Of a stretch of 64,000 nucleotides of DNA, positions 46,901 to 54,265 are shown piece by piece. A program made the translations under genes and the position numbers. The stretch comes from an uncultured Flavobacteriales bacterium (GTDB taxonomy: Bacteria > Bacteroidota > Bacteroidia > Flavobacteriales > Crocinitomicaceae), in assembly GCA_946479285.1 (NCBI GenBank), contig CAMLFH010000001.1:248001-312000 (forward strand). Reading direction: 5' to 3'. The number at the start of each line of letters is the position of its first letter. Positions within the stretch are counted from its first letter, which is position 1. The notes beneath the pieces were generated by a model, which did no database searches, was not told the origin of the DNA, and saw only the letters and a list, made by a program, of their open reading frames with translations.

Positions 46901-48347
46901 AAAACGTAAGAAAGAGAATAAGGTAAATCCTATTTTAGGTTTCGGTGCACGTTTATTGATGAGTGTGAGAAACGTTTCAGCAACTTATAATCAAACGGAT
47001 GGAACATTGCTTCCAGGATACAACCAGCAGGCGCGGATTTTAGGATTTAATCCTGCATTCAGTTCCGGAATGGGCGGATTCATCTTTGGTCAGCAATCAT
47101 ATACTGTTTCAGGTAGAGAGAATGGCTACAATTTTGCAGAAACAGCTGCCGGTAAAGGTTGGATAGTAGATAATCCGGCATTGAACCGTCAGCATTCAAT
47201 TACGCATAGCCAAACATTTACAGGAAGAGCTACGCTTGAGCCGATGAAAGATTTGACAGTGGATTTATCCATGAACAGAACGATGTCTGAAAACACGAAT
47301 GACTTCTTCAGATACAACGATCTTTCTCAGCAATTTGAATCGCAAAGCCGTTTCCAAACATCTACACTTTCCTATTCAACAATCTCGATAGGAAGTTCGT
47401 TTGAAAAACTAACAGAAGGTTATGAGTCTGCTAACTTCAAGCAGATGAGAGAAAAAACGGTAGAAGTTTCCGAAATGCTTGGAGCTGAAAACGGAAATTC
47501 TAACGGAACTACCGGCGGATACCGCGATGGATACAGCATTTCTCAGCAGGAAGTTGTTATCGGTGCATTCTTGTCATCGTATACAAATGGAAAAACGAAT
47601 AAACGTTCAGTGAATCCGTTTGCTGCTATGCCTTTGCCAAACTGGACAGTGAATTACAACGGTCTTGCGAAATTTGAGCGAATGAAGAAATTGACGAAGA
47701 ACTTTGTACTTCGCCATGCTTATTCATCTACCGTGACTTTAGGACAAGTTCAGTCAAACCTGAATGCAACCTTTGATGGAAACGGAGCACCTTCAGCACG
47801 TGATTTGAACCAGAATTTTATCTCTGAAAGAAACATTCAAACCGTCACAATTTCTGAGCGCTTCTCTCCATTGATCGGATTTGATGCAACCTGGAACCTG
47901 GGTGGTAAGAAAGGCGCAAGCCAGGGATTGATTACGAAATTCGAGATCAAAAAAGACCGTTCTGCAACACTGTCGTTGAATAACAACCAGGTAACTGAAG
48001 TATTAGGAAATGAAATCGTTATCGGAGCAGGATACAAATTCCCGAAAGTGAGATTGCCATTCAAGATTGGTAAGAACAAACCGGAGAACCCGTTGAATAT
48101 CCGTTTTGACTTTACATTCCGTGATAACCTGACGGTTATTCGTAAGATCGTTGAATCGACAGAACAGGCTACTGCCGGACAAAAAGTAATTTCAATCAAA
48201 TCATCGATTGATTACAATATCGGGGCAAACCTGATGGTCCAGTTCTATTACGATCAGGTAATTACCAATCCGAAGATCGCAACATCTTACCCAACAGGTA
48301 ATATGAGCACCGGTATTCGATTCCGCTTTAACTTAGGAGGATTGTAA
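40986..48347 (+). CDS. sprA: Cell-surface protein SprA, T9SS outer-membrane translocon
   Basis: SprA is the giant outer-membrane barrel through which T9SS cargo leaves the cell; it is also needed for gliding in relatives. The 2453-residue length fits the family. The signal segment is QLLTTVVFCFVSLVFWAQ. SprA signatures include GSIELAFGVNTSRYDNP, KLSASYNTQAAFDFD and the barrel end FRFNLGGL. An unusual Lys/Arg/Glu-rich stretch of about 40 residues lies near 1940-1980 (KKERRQWERKKRKHERQQK). The start is uncertain. TTG at 40986 gives a basic n-region but is not ATG; GTG at 41019 and ATG at 41022 are alternatives without positive charge. It follows ruvA by 4 bp and precedes a GNAT gene by 1 bp. 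Confidence 0.96.
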   Translation: MEKKLNANYTRVMQLLTTVVFCFVSLVFWAQTPPDTTLPFPITNPLDPTQNNPQKFDLGDPSGVKKSIVFDPITGKYIFSETMGNTNMNYRNPSMMTLEEYLEYERQKSLKENWKDKIDEQTEEDRAFELPIKIPSKVFTSFFGSDEITIRPQGSIELAFGVNTSRYDNPILPVKQRKITRFDFQQQIQMNLVGQIGTKLKLSASYNTQAAFDFDNVTKLGYSGDEDQIIQRIELGNVSFPSFGALIPGSQTLFGAYAKLRFGDLTVDAIGASSKGKRTEINITGKAQIQPFEVTADNYEANRHYFLNLFFHDQYNASMAQMPNVASETYVTRMEVWVTNRINNTENSRNILAFSDLGESQPANVQGAPGNLSPSPFPNNQSNGLYNYLTVGGPAQTIRAFNGAVAELSSQTATPGPFQQAIHYEKVENARKLSESEYSYNALLGFISLSQPLNNDEVLAVAYEYTYRGTTYQVGEFSTDGVAGQNALYLKLLKPTITNPSLKIWDLMMKNIYSIGAYQVDPNGFKLNIFYNNPETSVLAPILPYPGLDDKQIITLVEMDRMNVNNQQFSDGLFDFVPIMYNGNKAETGGTINTKNGRVMFSTTEPFGQVLKQKLMSSNPPMDELNANRIAYTELYDSTKTAAQQIPAKNRFVFKGEYQSSVTSDISLNALNVPEGAVKVTAGGIPMVEGQDYTVDYNLGRVKILNTGVLESNTPIKISIESNSVFGFQSKSMIGTHLNYRINKDFNIGATWLRMMERPVTQKVDFGSEPYKNNVIGFDINYRTELPFLTKFIDLLPILSTKEKSFMTFKGEFAHLIPGTPKAISKAGISYVDDFEGSQSTIDLRTQSAWRLASTPQGQPDLFPEGSSKNLSNGFKRSLIAWYLIDPLFYQSNNLTPQHIKDDPAQIFDSRMRQVSQIDVFPNQQLTYGAIPTIQVLELGYYPKERGMYNYDTTATVNPDGTFTNPEDRWGGIMRSLTTNDFEQANVEFIQFWILDPFNQDAMTATPNLTGGDLYFNLGNVSEDVLADSRKSFENGIPPYAGANYPVVITPWAQVSTQQVVVNAFDNDPNSRVNQDVGIDGYKSVEEQTSYSGYVAWVQASNFNADVKARMIADPSNDDYNFYRDDQYDQQQLNILQRYKKYNGMEGNSATTEMSDTMNDEKYPTQARNTPDLEDINQDNNLSESEAYFQYKVSLRPADMVVGKNHITSVVTYTPENSTKTEKWYQFKVPIREPERAVNGIRDFRSIRFMRMFMKGFDEEVIVRFAKLELVRGEWRKYLLDLTTPGEVIPVDPNLTTFNIGALNFEENNEKIPIGYQIPPGIQREIDPSQPQQRQMNEQSLTLDVCNLQDGDARAAYKNVQFDVRTYKKLKMYVHAEEVVANTLHDKDVTLFVRLGTDFVDNYYEYELPLGLTAWGTNNADNIWPESNNMEIIFDDLLDLKKRRNDLLGSPGSGIASNVEYVIIDPQNPDRRIKVKGSPNLQGIKTIMIGVRNPSKTDPTPWADDGLAKCVQVWVNELRLTDFVDDGGSAAIAQMQVQAADFGSFSLSGNYSGVNWGAVDSRVQERQRNQKIGMDFQTNLQLGQFLGNRLKIAVPFFYGYSVGIINPEYDPFNPDIKLSSYEAGQRKSIAKVAQDYTERKSYNFQGVRKERAAGKKAHFYDVSNWTLGYGYSESFHRDFNTNYDRTKQWKGSVAYAYTFDNKPFEPFKKNKKMQKSKWWGLIKETSIGYLPKTLGFTNDIQRNYNERQIRNTIDTSAGAFQYKPVYVKNFQWNRGYRLGWDLTKNLKLTFNANNRAIFDEGDGEVNRRGDETLYREFKDTIRKQLSTFGKTMDYTHDYTFSYNVPFNLIPALDWLTGNTKYTGTYNWQRSPLGQEEYGNIVQNSRTINATLQANMTTLYNKIPFFKKVNTGGAPSRTTPARQKAGGAEEAKPEEKPKDGGLTELKPPKPLEEMTKKERRQWERKKRKHERQQKRKKENKVNPILGFGARLLMSVRNVSATYNQTDGTLLPGYNQQARILGFNPAFSSGMGGFIFGQQSYTVSGRENGYNFAETAAGKGWIVDNPALNRQHSITHSQTFTGRATLEPMKDLTVDLSMNRTMSENTNDFFRYNDLSQQFESQSRFQTSTLSYSTISIGSSFEKLTEGYESANFKQMREKTVEVSEMLGAENGNSNGTTGGYRDGYSISQQEVVIGAFLSSYTNGKTNKRSVNPFAAMPLPNWTVNYNGLAKFERMKKLTKNFVLRHAYSSTVTLGQVQSNLNATFDGNGAPSARDLNQNFISERNIQTVTISERFSPLIGFDATWNLGGKKGASQGLITKFEIKKDRSATLSLNNNQVTEVLGNEIVIGAGYKFPKVRLPFKIGKNKPENPLNIRFDFTFRDNLTVIRKIVESTEQATAGQKVISIKSSIDYNIGANLMVQFYYDQVITNPKIATSYPTGNMSTGIRFRFNLGGL

Positions 48348-48348
48348 G

Positions 48349-48792
48349 ATGCTTATTCGTAGTGCAAGATTGGGCGATGAAGCGGCGATTCACGGATTGA
48401 TTTCTGAATTGGCGCTTTATGAGCGGGCACCGGACGAAGTCACAAATACCGTGGAGAAACTGAAAGTTGATCTTTTTGTGGATGCGGTTTGTGAAGCGCT
48501 TGTTGTTGAGAATGATTCCAGGGAAGTTGTTGGCTTTGCACTTTACTATCAATCGTATTCAACCTGGAAGGGAAGATGCCTTTACCTGGAGGATTTCTAC
48601 GTCAAACCGGAATTTCGCAGAGGCGGTATCGGTTCCCGGTTATTTACGGAAGTCGTTGAAACAGCAAAAAGATGGGGTGTTAAACGCATGGATTGGCAAG
48701 TGCTTGATTGGAATGAACCGGCATTGGAATTCTATAAAAAACATGATTCCATCCTCGACCCCGAATGGGTTAATGGCCGTTTATTTTTTTGA
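48349..48792 (+). CDS. GNAT-family N-acetyltransferase
   Basis: The 147-residue cytoplasmic protein is a single GNAT domain. Motif A, which binds acetyl-CoA, reads VKPEFRRGGIGSRLF, with the expected R-x-x-G-x-G/A. The end has WNEPALEFYKKHDS, typical of the diamine/spermidine acetyltransferase subgroup. The acceptor is not known; a polyamine or thialysine is a reasonable guess from that subgroup. The ATG lies one base after the sprA stop, so it must be on the same transcript. Why a small acetyltransferase follows sprA is not clear. Confidence 0.9.
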   Translation: MLIRSARLGDEAAIHGLISELALYERAPDEVTNTVEKLKVDLFVDAVCEALVVENDSREVVGFALYYQSYSTWKGRCLYLEDFYVKPEFRRGGIGSRLFTEVVETAKRWGVKRMDWQVLDWNEPALEFYKKHDSILDPEWVNGRLFF

Positions 48793-48980
48793 CACGGATG
48801 CAACAAATTAACTTTGTTTCTCACCGTTCTTTGTGGTTCACACTCTGAATTACTTTCTGTTCCTTTTTTTGATGATTTTTTGCCCCGGAAGAAAGGAAGA
48901 AGCGCTCTAAGACAGGTAAAGACAAATCTCAGTGTGAAAGATTTGAGACAAAGTAGGATGAAAGTGATTAAATTCGTAAC

Positions 48981-49955
48981 ATGATATTGCGCCCTTTTCT
49001 AAGTAATCGTCCGTTGGTAGTGTTACTATTGATTCCAATTATTGTTGGATTTCAGTTGTTGAATGCGCAGTATCATTTCCATGCATTGCTTGGTGTGGTG
49101 GATTTGGGACTCTGGGGGAAAACTGCTTTTTTGAGCGCCTGGTGGACATCGATCATTGCTTCGGTCATTGTCCTTGCAAATGCTGTCCAGATAAACTTTT
49201 TGTTCAACAAGCACGAGTTCCTGGACAAGAATATTTATGGACCTTCTTTGTTTTATGTTGTCTTGATGAGTTTTTCTCATTCCTTTTACCAGGTAGATGC
49301 CATATTGATCTGTCATTTGTTCCTATTGCAGTCACTCCGCCTGTTATTCCAATTGAAATCCACTGAGACAAACCTGTCGGCCTCGTTCAACAGTGTTTTT
49401 TTTATTGGATTATCCGCTTCATTCCTTACACCAAGTGCCGCTTTGATCATCCCCTTTTGGTTTTCAGCCTGGGCTTTGCATCCGTTTAGTTTCAGACAAT
49501 GGCTGTTAATGATCATTGGATTTTTGATCCCGATCGCAAACGGATTAACCTGGTGGTGGTTTTCCGGACATACTATTTCCACACGAATTTTGCGACACTC
49601 ATCCTTGATTAAATATGAGGACATCTTTTTCTATGGAACCACCGCAACCATTGTCATTCTCTTCTTATTGAGTATTATCGGCATCCAGATCAGGGTGCGT
49701 GTAAGTAATATTCGATTCAAGAAGCTGAATCGTGCTTTAATCTGGATTCTTGTTGGAACATTGCTCCTAGGAGTTGCGGAAATCATAATTTATCAACAGT
49801 CCGAATGGATCAGTATGCTCTTCATTCCATTGAGCTTCTTCTTTACTTTCGCCTTTATTCATCGCATTTGGCAGCGAGTGGCGAGTATCTTTTTCTACCT
49901 TACGCTGGTGATAGCTGTTGCTAAATTTTTCCTCATATCATACATGGTTGTCTGA
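48981..49955 (+). CDS. DUF6427-type multi-pass membrane protein
   Basis: The 324-residue inner-membrane protein has about nine hydrophobic segments and short loops. The start (MILRPFLSNRPLVVLLLIPIIV) and overall layout fit the DUF6427 family of Bacteroidota. My recollection is that this family often sits beside purine genes such as purD, as here. Its function is unknown. There is no signal peptide or enzyme motif that I can see. It ends 63 bp before purQ, and a purQ promoter element lies in that gap, so it may be transcribed separately. Confidence 0.75.
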   Translation: MILRPFLSNRPLVVLLLIPIIVGFQLLNAQYHFHALLGVVDLGLWGKTAFLSAWWTSIIASVIVLANAVQINFLFNKHEFLDKNIYGPSLFYVVLMSFSHSFYQVDAILICHLFLLQSLRLLFQLKSTETNLSASFNSVFFIGLSASFLTPSAALIIPFWFSAWALHPFSFRQWLLMIIGFLIPIANGLTWWWFSGHTISTRILRHSSLIKYEDIFFYGTTATIVILFLLSIIGIQIRVRVSNIRFKKLNRALIWILVGTLLLGVAEIIIYQQSEWISMLFIPLSFFFTFAFIHRIWQRVASIFFYLTLVIAVAKFFLISYMVV

Positions 49956-49965
49956 CTAGATTGAC

Positions 49966-49973
49966 TAACTTTG
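49966..49973 (+). promoter_or_regulatory. Promoter -7 element for purQ
   Basis: TAACTTTG matches TAnnTTTG and lies 45 bp before the purQ start. A TTG at 49948-49950 gives a short 15-bp spacer, so the upstream element is weak. Confidence 0.55.
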
Positions 49974-50018
49974 TTGCCATTCATGAATTGACGGGCTTCC
50001 CGTCGCAAAAATAGATCA

Positions 50019-50705
50019 ATGAAATTTGGTGTTGTTACCTTTCCGGGTTCCAATTGTGATGAAGACATGGTGTATGTCCTTGAAACAATTATGGGCCAAC
50101 AAGTAGAACGTTTATGGCATAAAGATACCAGCTTGAAAGGGGTGGATTTTGTAGTTCTTCCGGGTGGATTCTCTTATGGAGATTATCTGCGTTCAGGAGC
50201 GATTGCAAAACTATCTCCTATTATGAGCGAGGTTATGAACCATGCCGACAAAGGTGGTTACGTAATGGGTATTTGCAATGGTTTCCAGATCCTCACAGAA
50301 AGTGGATTATTGCAGGGAGCTTTATTGCATAACAATAACCAAAAGTTCATTTGCAAGAATGTGTATTTGAAACCCGCAACTTCAAACAGTGCTATCACAA
50401 AAGGCTTAGATGCAGCGAAAGCATATAAAATTCCGATAGCTCATGGAGAAGGAAGATTTTACGCAGCAGATGATACGATGAAATCTATTTTGGACAATGA
50501 CCAGGTATTGTTTCACTACGTGAATGAAGAAGCACAGGTTTCTGAAACCAGTAACCCGAACGGATCATTGCACGATATCGCAGGGATCTGTAACCCGGGG
50601 AGGAACGTATTTGGAATGATGCCTCACCCTGAAAGAGCTGCAGACGGAGCTTTGGCAAATGAGGATGGAAAACGCTTTTTCGAATCAATCTTGAAATTCT
50701 GTTAA
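50019..50705 (+). CDS. purQ: Phosphoribosylformylglycinamidine synthase subunit PurQ
   Basis: PurQ is the glutaminase subunit that feeds ammonia to PurL in purine synthesis. The 228-residue protein is a class I glutamine amidotransferase. It has the start FGVVTFPGSNCDED, the PGGFSYGDYLRSG loop, the nucleophile C86 in GICNGFQ, and H203 with E205 in MMPHPERAAD. It is a stand-alone subunit, not fused to PurL. purD starts two bases after its stop, giving a purQ-purD operon for two early steps of the same pathway. Confidence 0.96.
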   Translation: MKFGVVTFPGSNCDEDMVYVLETIMGQQVERLWHKDTSLKGVDFVVLPGGFSYGDYLRSGAIAKLSPIMSEVMNHADKGGYVMGICNGFQILTESGLLQGALLHNNNQKFICKNVYLKPATSNSAITKGLDAAKAYKIPIAHGEGRFYAADDTMKSILDNDQVLFHYVNEEAQVSETSNPNGSLHDIAGICNPGRNVFGMMPHPERAADGALANEDGKRFFESILKFC

Positions 50706-50706
50706 T

Positions 50707-51984
50707 ATGCGCATTTTATTGTTGGGTTCAGGAGGAAGAGAACATGCAATAGCATGGAAGATTGCTCAAAGTTCTCATTTAGAGCAATTGTTTATTGCCC
50801 CGGGAAATGCAGGTACCCGACTTCACGGAACAAACGTGGAGATATCTGCAACAGATTTCCCTGCAATTAAGACATTTGTTCTTGCTGAAAACATCAATAT
50901 GGTGATCGTTGGACCGGAAGACCCTTTGGTAAAAGGAATCCACGATTTCTTTTTGGCGGATGCCCAGTTGAAAAACGTTCCGGTTATCGGGCCGAATAAA
51001 GAGGCTGCTCAATTGGAAGGAAGTAAGGACTTCGCCAAAGCATTTATGATGCGTCACAACATCCCAACTGCTAAATACGCTACGTTTACTAAAGATACTT
51101 TGGAGCAGGGTTATAAATTCCTGGACGGAATGAAAGCTCCTTACGTATTGAAGGCAGACGGATTGGCTGCAGGAAAAGGGGTGTTGATCCCGGAAACATT
51201 AGAAGAAGCAAAAGCTGAATTGAAAAGCATGCTTGCTGACGCTAAATTTGGAGATGCTTCTTCACGGGTAGTTATCGAGCAATTTTTAAAAGGAATTGAA
51301 TGTTCCGTTTTCGTTTTAACAGACGGAGATTCCTATAAAATCCTTCCCGAAGCAAAAGATTACAAACGCATTGGCGAAGGTGATTCCGGATTGAATACCG
51401 GGGGAATGGGAGCTGTTTCACCGGTTCCTTTCTGTGATAAGACTTTCATGGATAAAATTGAAAACCAAATCATTATCCCAACCGTTAAAGGTTTGAGAAA
51501 CGACGGAATTGTCTATAAAGGGTTTATTTTCTTTGGAATCATCAACGTAAAAGGTGAACCTTATGTGATTGAATACAATTGCCGAATGGGAGATCCGGAA
51601 ACAGAGGTGGTTATGCCGCGTTTGAAATCCGATTTGATCGATTTACTGGAAGGTGTTGCAACCAATACACTTTCGGAATGCGACATCCAGTTTGAAGAAA
51701 GAAGTGCTTGTACGGTCATGATGGTTTCGGGTGGTTATCCGGATGCTTACGAGAAAGGAAAAGTGATCAACGGAATCAACAGCGTAACGGATAGTTTGGT
51801 GTTCCATGCAGGAACTTCCAGCGACGGGCCGGTAGTTTTATCCAATGGTGGCCGCGTTTTGGCTGTTACATCTTACGGACGAAACCTGGAAGCAGCATTG
51901 GAACGATCTTACGCAAGCATTGAGAAAATTTCTTACGACAAAGCCTATTTCAGAAAAGATATTGGATTTGACGTGACAAAGTAA
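50707..51984 (+). CDS. purD: Phosphoribosylamine-glycine ligase
   Basis: PurD joins glycine to phosphoribosylamine with ATP, giving GAR in purine synthesis. The 425-residue protein has the start ILLLGSGGREHAIAWKI and the ATP-grasp core (VLKADGLAAGKGV near 150-162, GEGDSGLNTGGMGAVSP, then IEYNCRMGDPETE). The C-terminal domain ends with KISYDKAYFRKDIGFD. Length and motifs are normal. It overlaps no gene, starts two bases after purQ and is followed by the CNNM gene after 32 bp. Confidence 0.97.
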   Translation: MRILLLGSGGREHAIAWKIAQSSHLEQLFIAPGNAGTRLHGTNVEISATDFPAIKTFVLAENINMVIVGPEDPLVKGIHDFFLADAQLKNVPVIGPNKEAAQLEGSKDFAKAFMMRHNIPTAKYATFTKDTLEQGYKFLDGMKAPYVLKADGLAAGKGVLIPETLEEAKAELKSMLADAKFGDASSRVVIEQFLKGIECSVFVLTDGDSYKILPEAKDYKRIGEGDSGLNTGGMGAVSPVPFCDKTFMDKIENQIIIPTVKGLRNDGIVYKGFIFFGIINVKGEPYVIEYNCRMGDPETEVVMPRLKSDLIDLLEGVATNTLSECDIQFEERSACTVMMVSGGYPDAYEKGKVINGINSVTDSLVFHAGTSSDGPVVLSNGGRVLAVTSYGRNLEAALERSYASIEKISYDKAYFRKDIGFDVTK

Positions 51985-52016
51985 ATTTTACTAACTTCAT
52001 TGCTTTCAGTAGCTGA

Positions 52017-53270
52017 ATGGACCCTGCCGTCATTATTATTCTTGCATCACTGCTATTTTCTGCATACTCTTCAGGAATGGAGATTGCTTTCGTTTCCTCC
52101 AATCGGTTGAAAGTGGAATTGGATCGCGGCAGAGATTCCTGGTACAGCAAATTACTGAATGTTTTCTACGGAAATGACGGACATTTTTTAGCAACACTTC
52201 TCATCGCAAACAATGTGGGAATTGTCATTTTCGGAATGTACATGGCAGATTCGCTGGATCCTCTGATCGACTCCTGGGGAATCAAACAGGAATACCTGAT
52301 CGTTTTGCTCCAGACCATCATTTCTACACTGATTGTTTTAACCTTTGCGGAGTTCCTTCCGAAAGTCATTTTCCAGATTAATCCGAACGGAATCTTTCGT
52401 TTAGGCTCTGTTCCAATGTTTTTGATATACTGGGTCTTGTTTATTCCCACGAAATTGATCGTTTGGATGAGCAAAGGTTTGCTGTGGATTTTTGGAATTC
52501 GCATCGAACAATCCGAAAAAGTACTTTCACGAATTGATTTGCAGCATTTTGTGCAGGATGTGAACGAGCGCATGGAAGACGAGGCCGACTTGGGAAATGA
52601 GATCCAAATCCTTCAGAACGCATTGGATTTCTCTAGAATCAAAGCGCGCGACTGCATGGTTCCCCGAATGGAAATCGAAGCCATTGACGTAGAGGAAAGC
52701 ATTGAGAACCTGCTGGCTAAATTTGTGGAAACACGCTTGTCTAAATTGTTGTTGTACAGGGATTCTGTGGACAACATTATTGGTTATGTGCATTCTTACG
52801 AACTGTTCAAAAAACCAACGGCGATCACGCAAATCCTTCGTCCTATTTCCTTTGTTCCGGAAGCCATGCCGGGGAAAGAGCTGCTGGAACTATTCACTAA
52901 GAAAAGTCAATCGATAGCGGTTGTTGTCGATGAATACGGAGGAACTTCCGGGGTGGTGACTATTGAAGACGTTATAGAACAAATTTTCGGAGAAATCGAA
53001 GACGAACACGACGATGAAACCTGGCTGGAAGAACAAATCGATGAAAACAGCTACCGTTTTTCAGGCCGCGCAGAGATTTCTTACCTCAACAGAACCTACG
53101 GACTCAAATTACCCGAATCCGATTCCTATGAAACATTAGGTGGCTTGATAATCCACCAACTGGAAATAATTCCTCAGGGCGGTGAAGAAGTGGAAGTCGA
53201 AAAATGGACGCTGATCGTGGAAGAAGTTACAGATCGAAAGATTGAGACTATCCGGTTAACGCAAGTTTAG
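52017..53270 (+). CDS. CNNM/CBS/CorC transporter-associated membrane protein (hemolysin family)
   Basis: The 417-residue protein has the three-part layout of the CNNM (HlyC/CorC) family. A membrane domain of about three to four helices (1-190) contains FSAYSSGMEIAFVSSNR. A CBS pair follows (about 200-335, with RDCMVPRMEIEAI and AVVVDEYGGTSGVVTIEDVIEQI). A C-terminal CorC/HlyC domain (about 340-417) completes it. Family members are linked to magnesium and cobalt efflux; the gliding protein GldE is a relative in Bacteroidota. No gld gene is adjacent, so I use only the family name. It may be co-transcribed with purD (32-bp gap). Confidence 0.9.
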   Translation: MDPAVIIILASLLFSAYSSGMEIAFVSSNRLKVELDRGRDSWYSKLLNVFYGNDGHFLATLLIANNVGIVIFGMYMADSLDPLIDSWGIKQEYLIVLLQTIISTLIVLTFAEFLPKVIFQINPNGIFRLGSVPMFLIYWVLFIPTKLIVWMSKGLLWIFGIRIEQSEKVLSRIDLQHFVQDVNERMEDEADLGNEIQILQNALDFSRIKARDCMVPRMEIEAIDVEESIENLLAKFVETRLSKLLLYRDSVDNIIGYVHSYELFKKPTAITQILRPISFVPEAMPGKELLELFTKKSQSIAVVVDEYGGTSGVVTIEDVIEQIFGEIEDEHDDETWLEEQIDENSYRFSGRAEISYLNRTYGLKLPESDSYETLGGLIIHQLEIIPQGGEEVEVEKWTLIVEEVTDRKIETIRLTQV

Positions 53271-53282
53271 TTGAAATGGCAT

Positions 53283-53298
53283 TTCGACTACGCTGCGC
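53283..53298. repeat. Left arm only of the TTCGACT hairpin family
   Basis: TTCGACTACGCTGCGC matches the left arm of the element at 25945 before diverging, and it runs into the second repeat family at 53294. No right arm is present. Confidence 0.5.
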
Positions 53299-53325
53299 CT
53301 ATGCTGTAGCTTCAGCGCAAGCATT
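53294..53325. repeat. Palindromic dispersed repeat, copy 2
   Basis: The core GCTGTAGCTTCAGC is nearly palindromic. The 32-nt block matches the complement of 5459-5490 at about 26 of 32 positions. It lies in the 81-bp gap between the convergent CNNM and aldose epimerase genes. Confidence 0.6.
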
Positions 53326-53351
53326 CAATAACCTTTTCAATCTAAAGTCAA

Positions 53352-54206
53352 CTATTGGATCTTACCGGTGACTGAAATCAGTTTATACTCCAACCGTTCC
53401 GTTGCTCCGGGATCTAATTTTCGTATTCCCGCTTTTTCCTCCAGGTTTCCGCTCGAATCTACCTGATCTGCCCAGCCCCACCAAGGTTCAATGCAGATAA
53501 ACGGCGCGTCTTTTTTAGTCCAGAATCCGATTGCCGTCCAGGAATCACACCTCATTTGAACAAGCGTTTCTCCATTTTGATGTTTTAAACAGACAGATTT
53601 AAATCCCGGACCTTTCAACACAAAAGCATCGTTTTCGAAAAGCTCATCGCCCAGGTTCAAATGCGTGGAAACGCCATAATAACTCGTTTCGCCTGAAAAG
53701 TAGCCGCCACTCAGTTCTTCCCGCTCCAATTGAATATCCGTATCAAACTCCAGGTAGTAGTTTTCCAACGATTCATCTAACCGGAAAGCAGGATGTCCGC
53801 CAACCGAATAATACATGGTTTCAGTTCCTGTATTCTGAGTTTCGTAAGAAACAATAATTCCGGTTTCCGTCAGCAAATAACACACATCAAACACAAAAGA
53901 AAACGGATAGACATCCATTGATTGAGCATCTGACTTCAGCCTCAGGCGCACAAAATCTGCTGTTTGTTCCACCACTTCAAACTCCCGGTCGCGCGCAAAA
54001 CCATGCTGCTTCAGGTGATACGATTTTCCATTCAAGGAGTAAGAATCATCTTTCAATCTTCCCACAATTGGGAAAAGATTTGGAGCAACGCGGTTCCAGT
54101 GATCGGTTTGTTTGGACCAAAGGATGTTTTTTCCGTCCTGATTTCTGATTTCTAAAAGTTCAGCCCCTTTGGTATCTATTGTTAAGTGATTCCAGATTAT
54201 TTCCAT
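53352..54206 (-). CDS. Aldose 1-epimerase family protein
   Basis: The 284-residue cytoplasmic protein belongs to the galactose mutarotase-like superfamily, which interconverts alpha and beta anomers of sugars or of hexose 6-phosphates. Visible family features are RVAPNLFPIVGRL (substrate loop with arginine), KQHGFARDREF with the catalytic histidine, YSVGGHPAFRLD with a second histidine, and the late CIEPWWGWADQVD region with a catalytic-type glutamate. The frame is open 8 codons further up; MEIIWNHLTIDTKGAELLEI gives the standard start. It is divergent from the delta-60 T9SS gene, and the two share a short promoter region with an operator-like palindrome. Confidence 0.92.
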   Translation of the reverse strand: MEIIWNHLTIDTKGAELLEIRNQDGKNILWSKQTDHWNRVAPNLFPIVGRLKDDSYSLNGKSYHLKQHGFARDREFEVVEQTADFVRLRLKSDAQSMDVYPFSFVFDVCYLLTETGIIVSYETQNTGTETMYYSVGGHPAFRLDESLENYYLEFDTDIQLEREELSGGYFSGETSYYGVSTHLNLGDELFENDAFVLKGPGFKSVCLKHQNGETLVQMRCDSWTAIGFWTKKDAPFICIEPWWGWADQVDSSGNLEEKAGIRKLDPGATERLEYKLISVTGKIQ

Positions 54207-54211
54207 GATGA

Positions 54212-54243
54212 TTGTTAAAATCAAACTCAATGTTATACTTTTG
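54212..54243 (+). promoter_or_regulatory. Promoter for the delta-60 repeat protein
   Basis: TTG at 54212-54214 and TACTTTTG at 54236-54243 fit the Bacteroidota pattern with a 21-bp spacer. The ATG follows 22 bp later. Confidence 0.65.
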
Positions 54244-54251
54244 CAAGTATA
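54234..54251. promoter_or_regulatory. Operator-like palindrome on the divergent promoter
   Basis: TATACTT and AAGTATA are perfect 7-bp inverted arms around TTGC. The palindrome overlaps the -7 element of the plus-strand promoter and lies 28 bp upstream of the aldose epimerase start. Such a site could bind a dimeric repressor. Confidence 0.5.
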
Positions 54252-54265
54252 AATCTAAATAAGTG

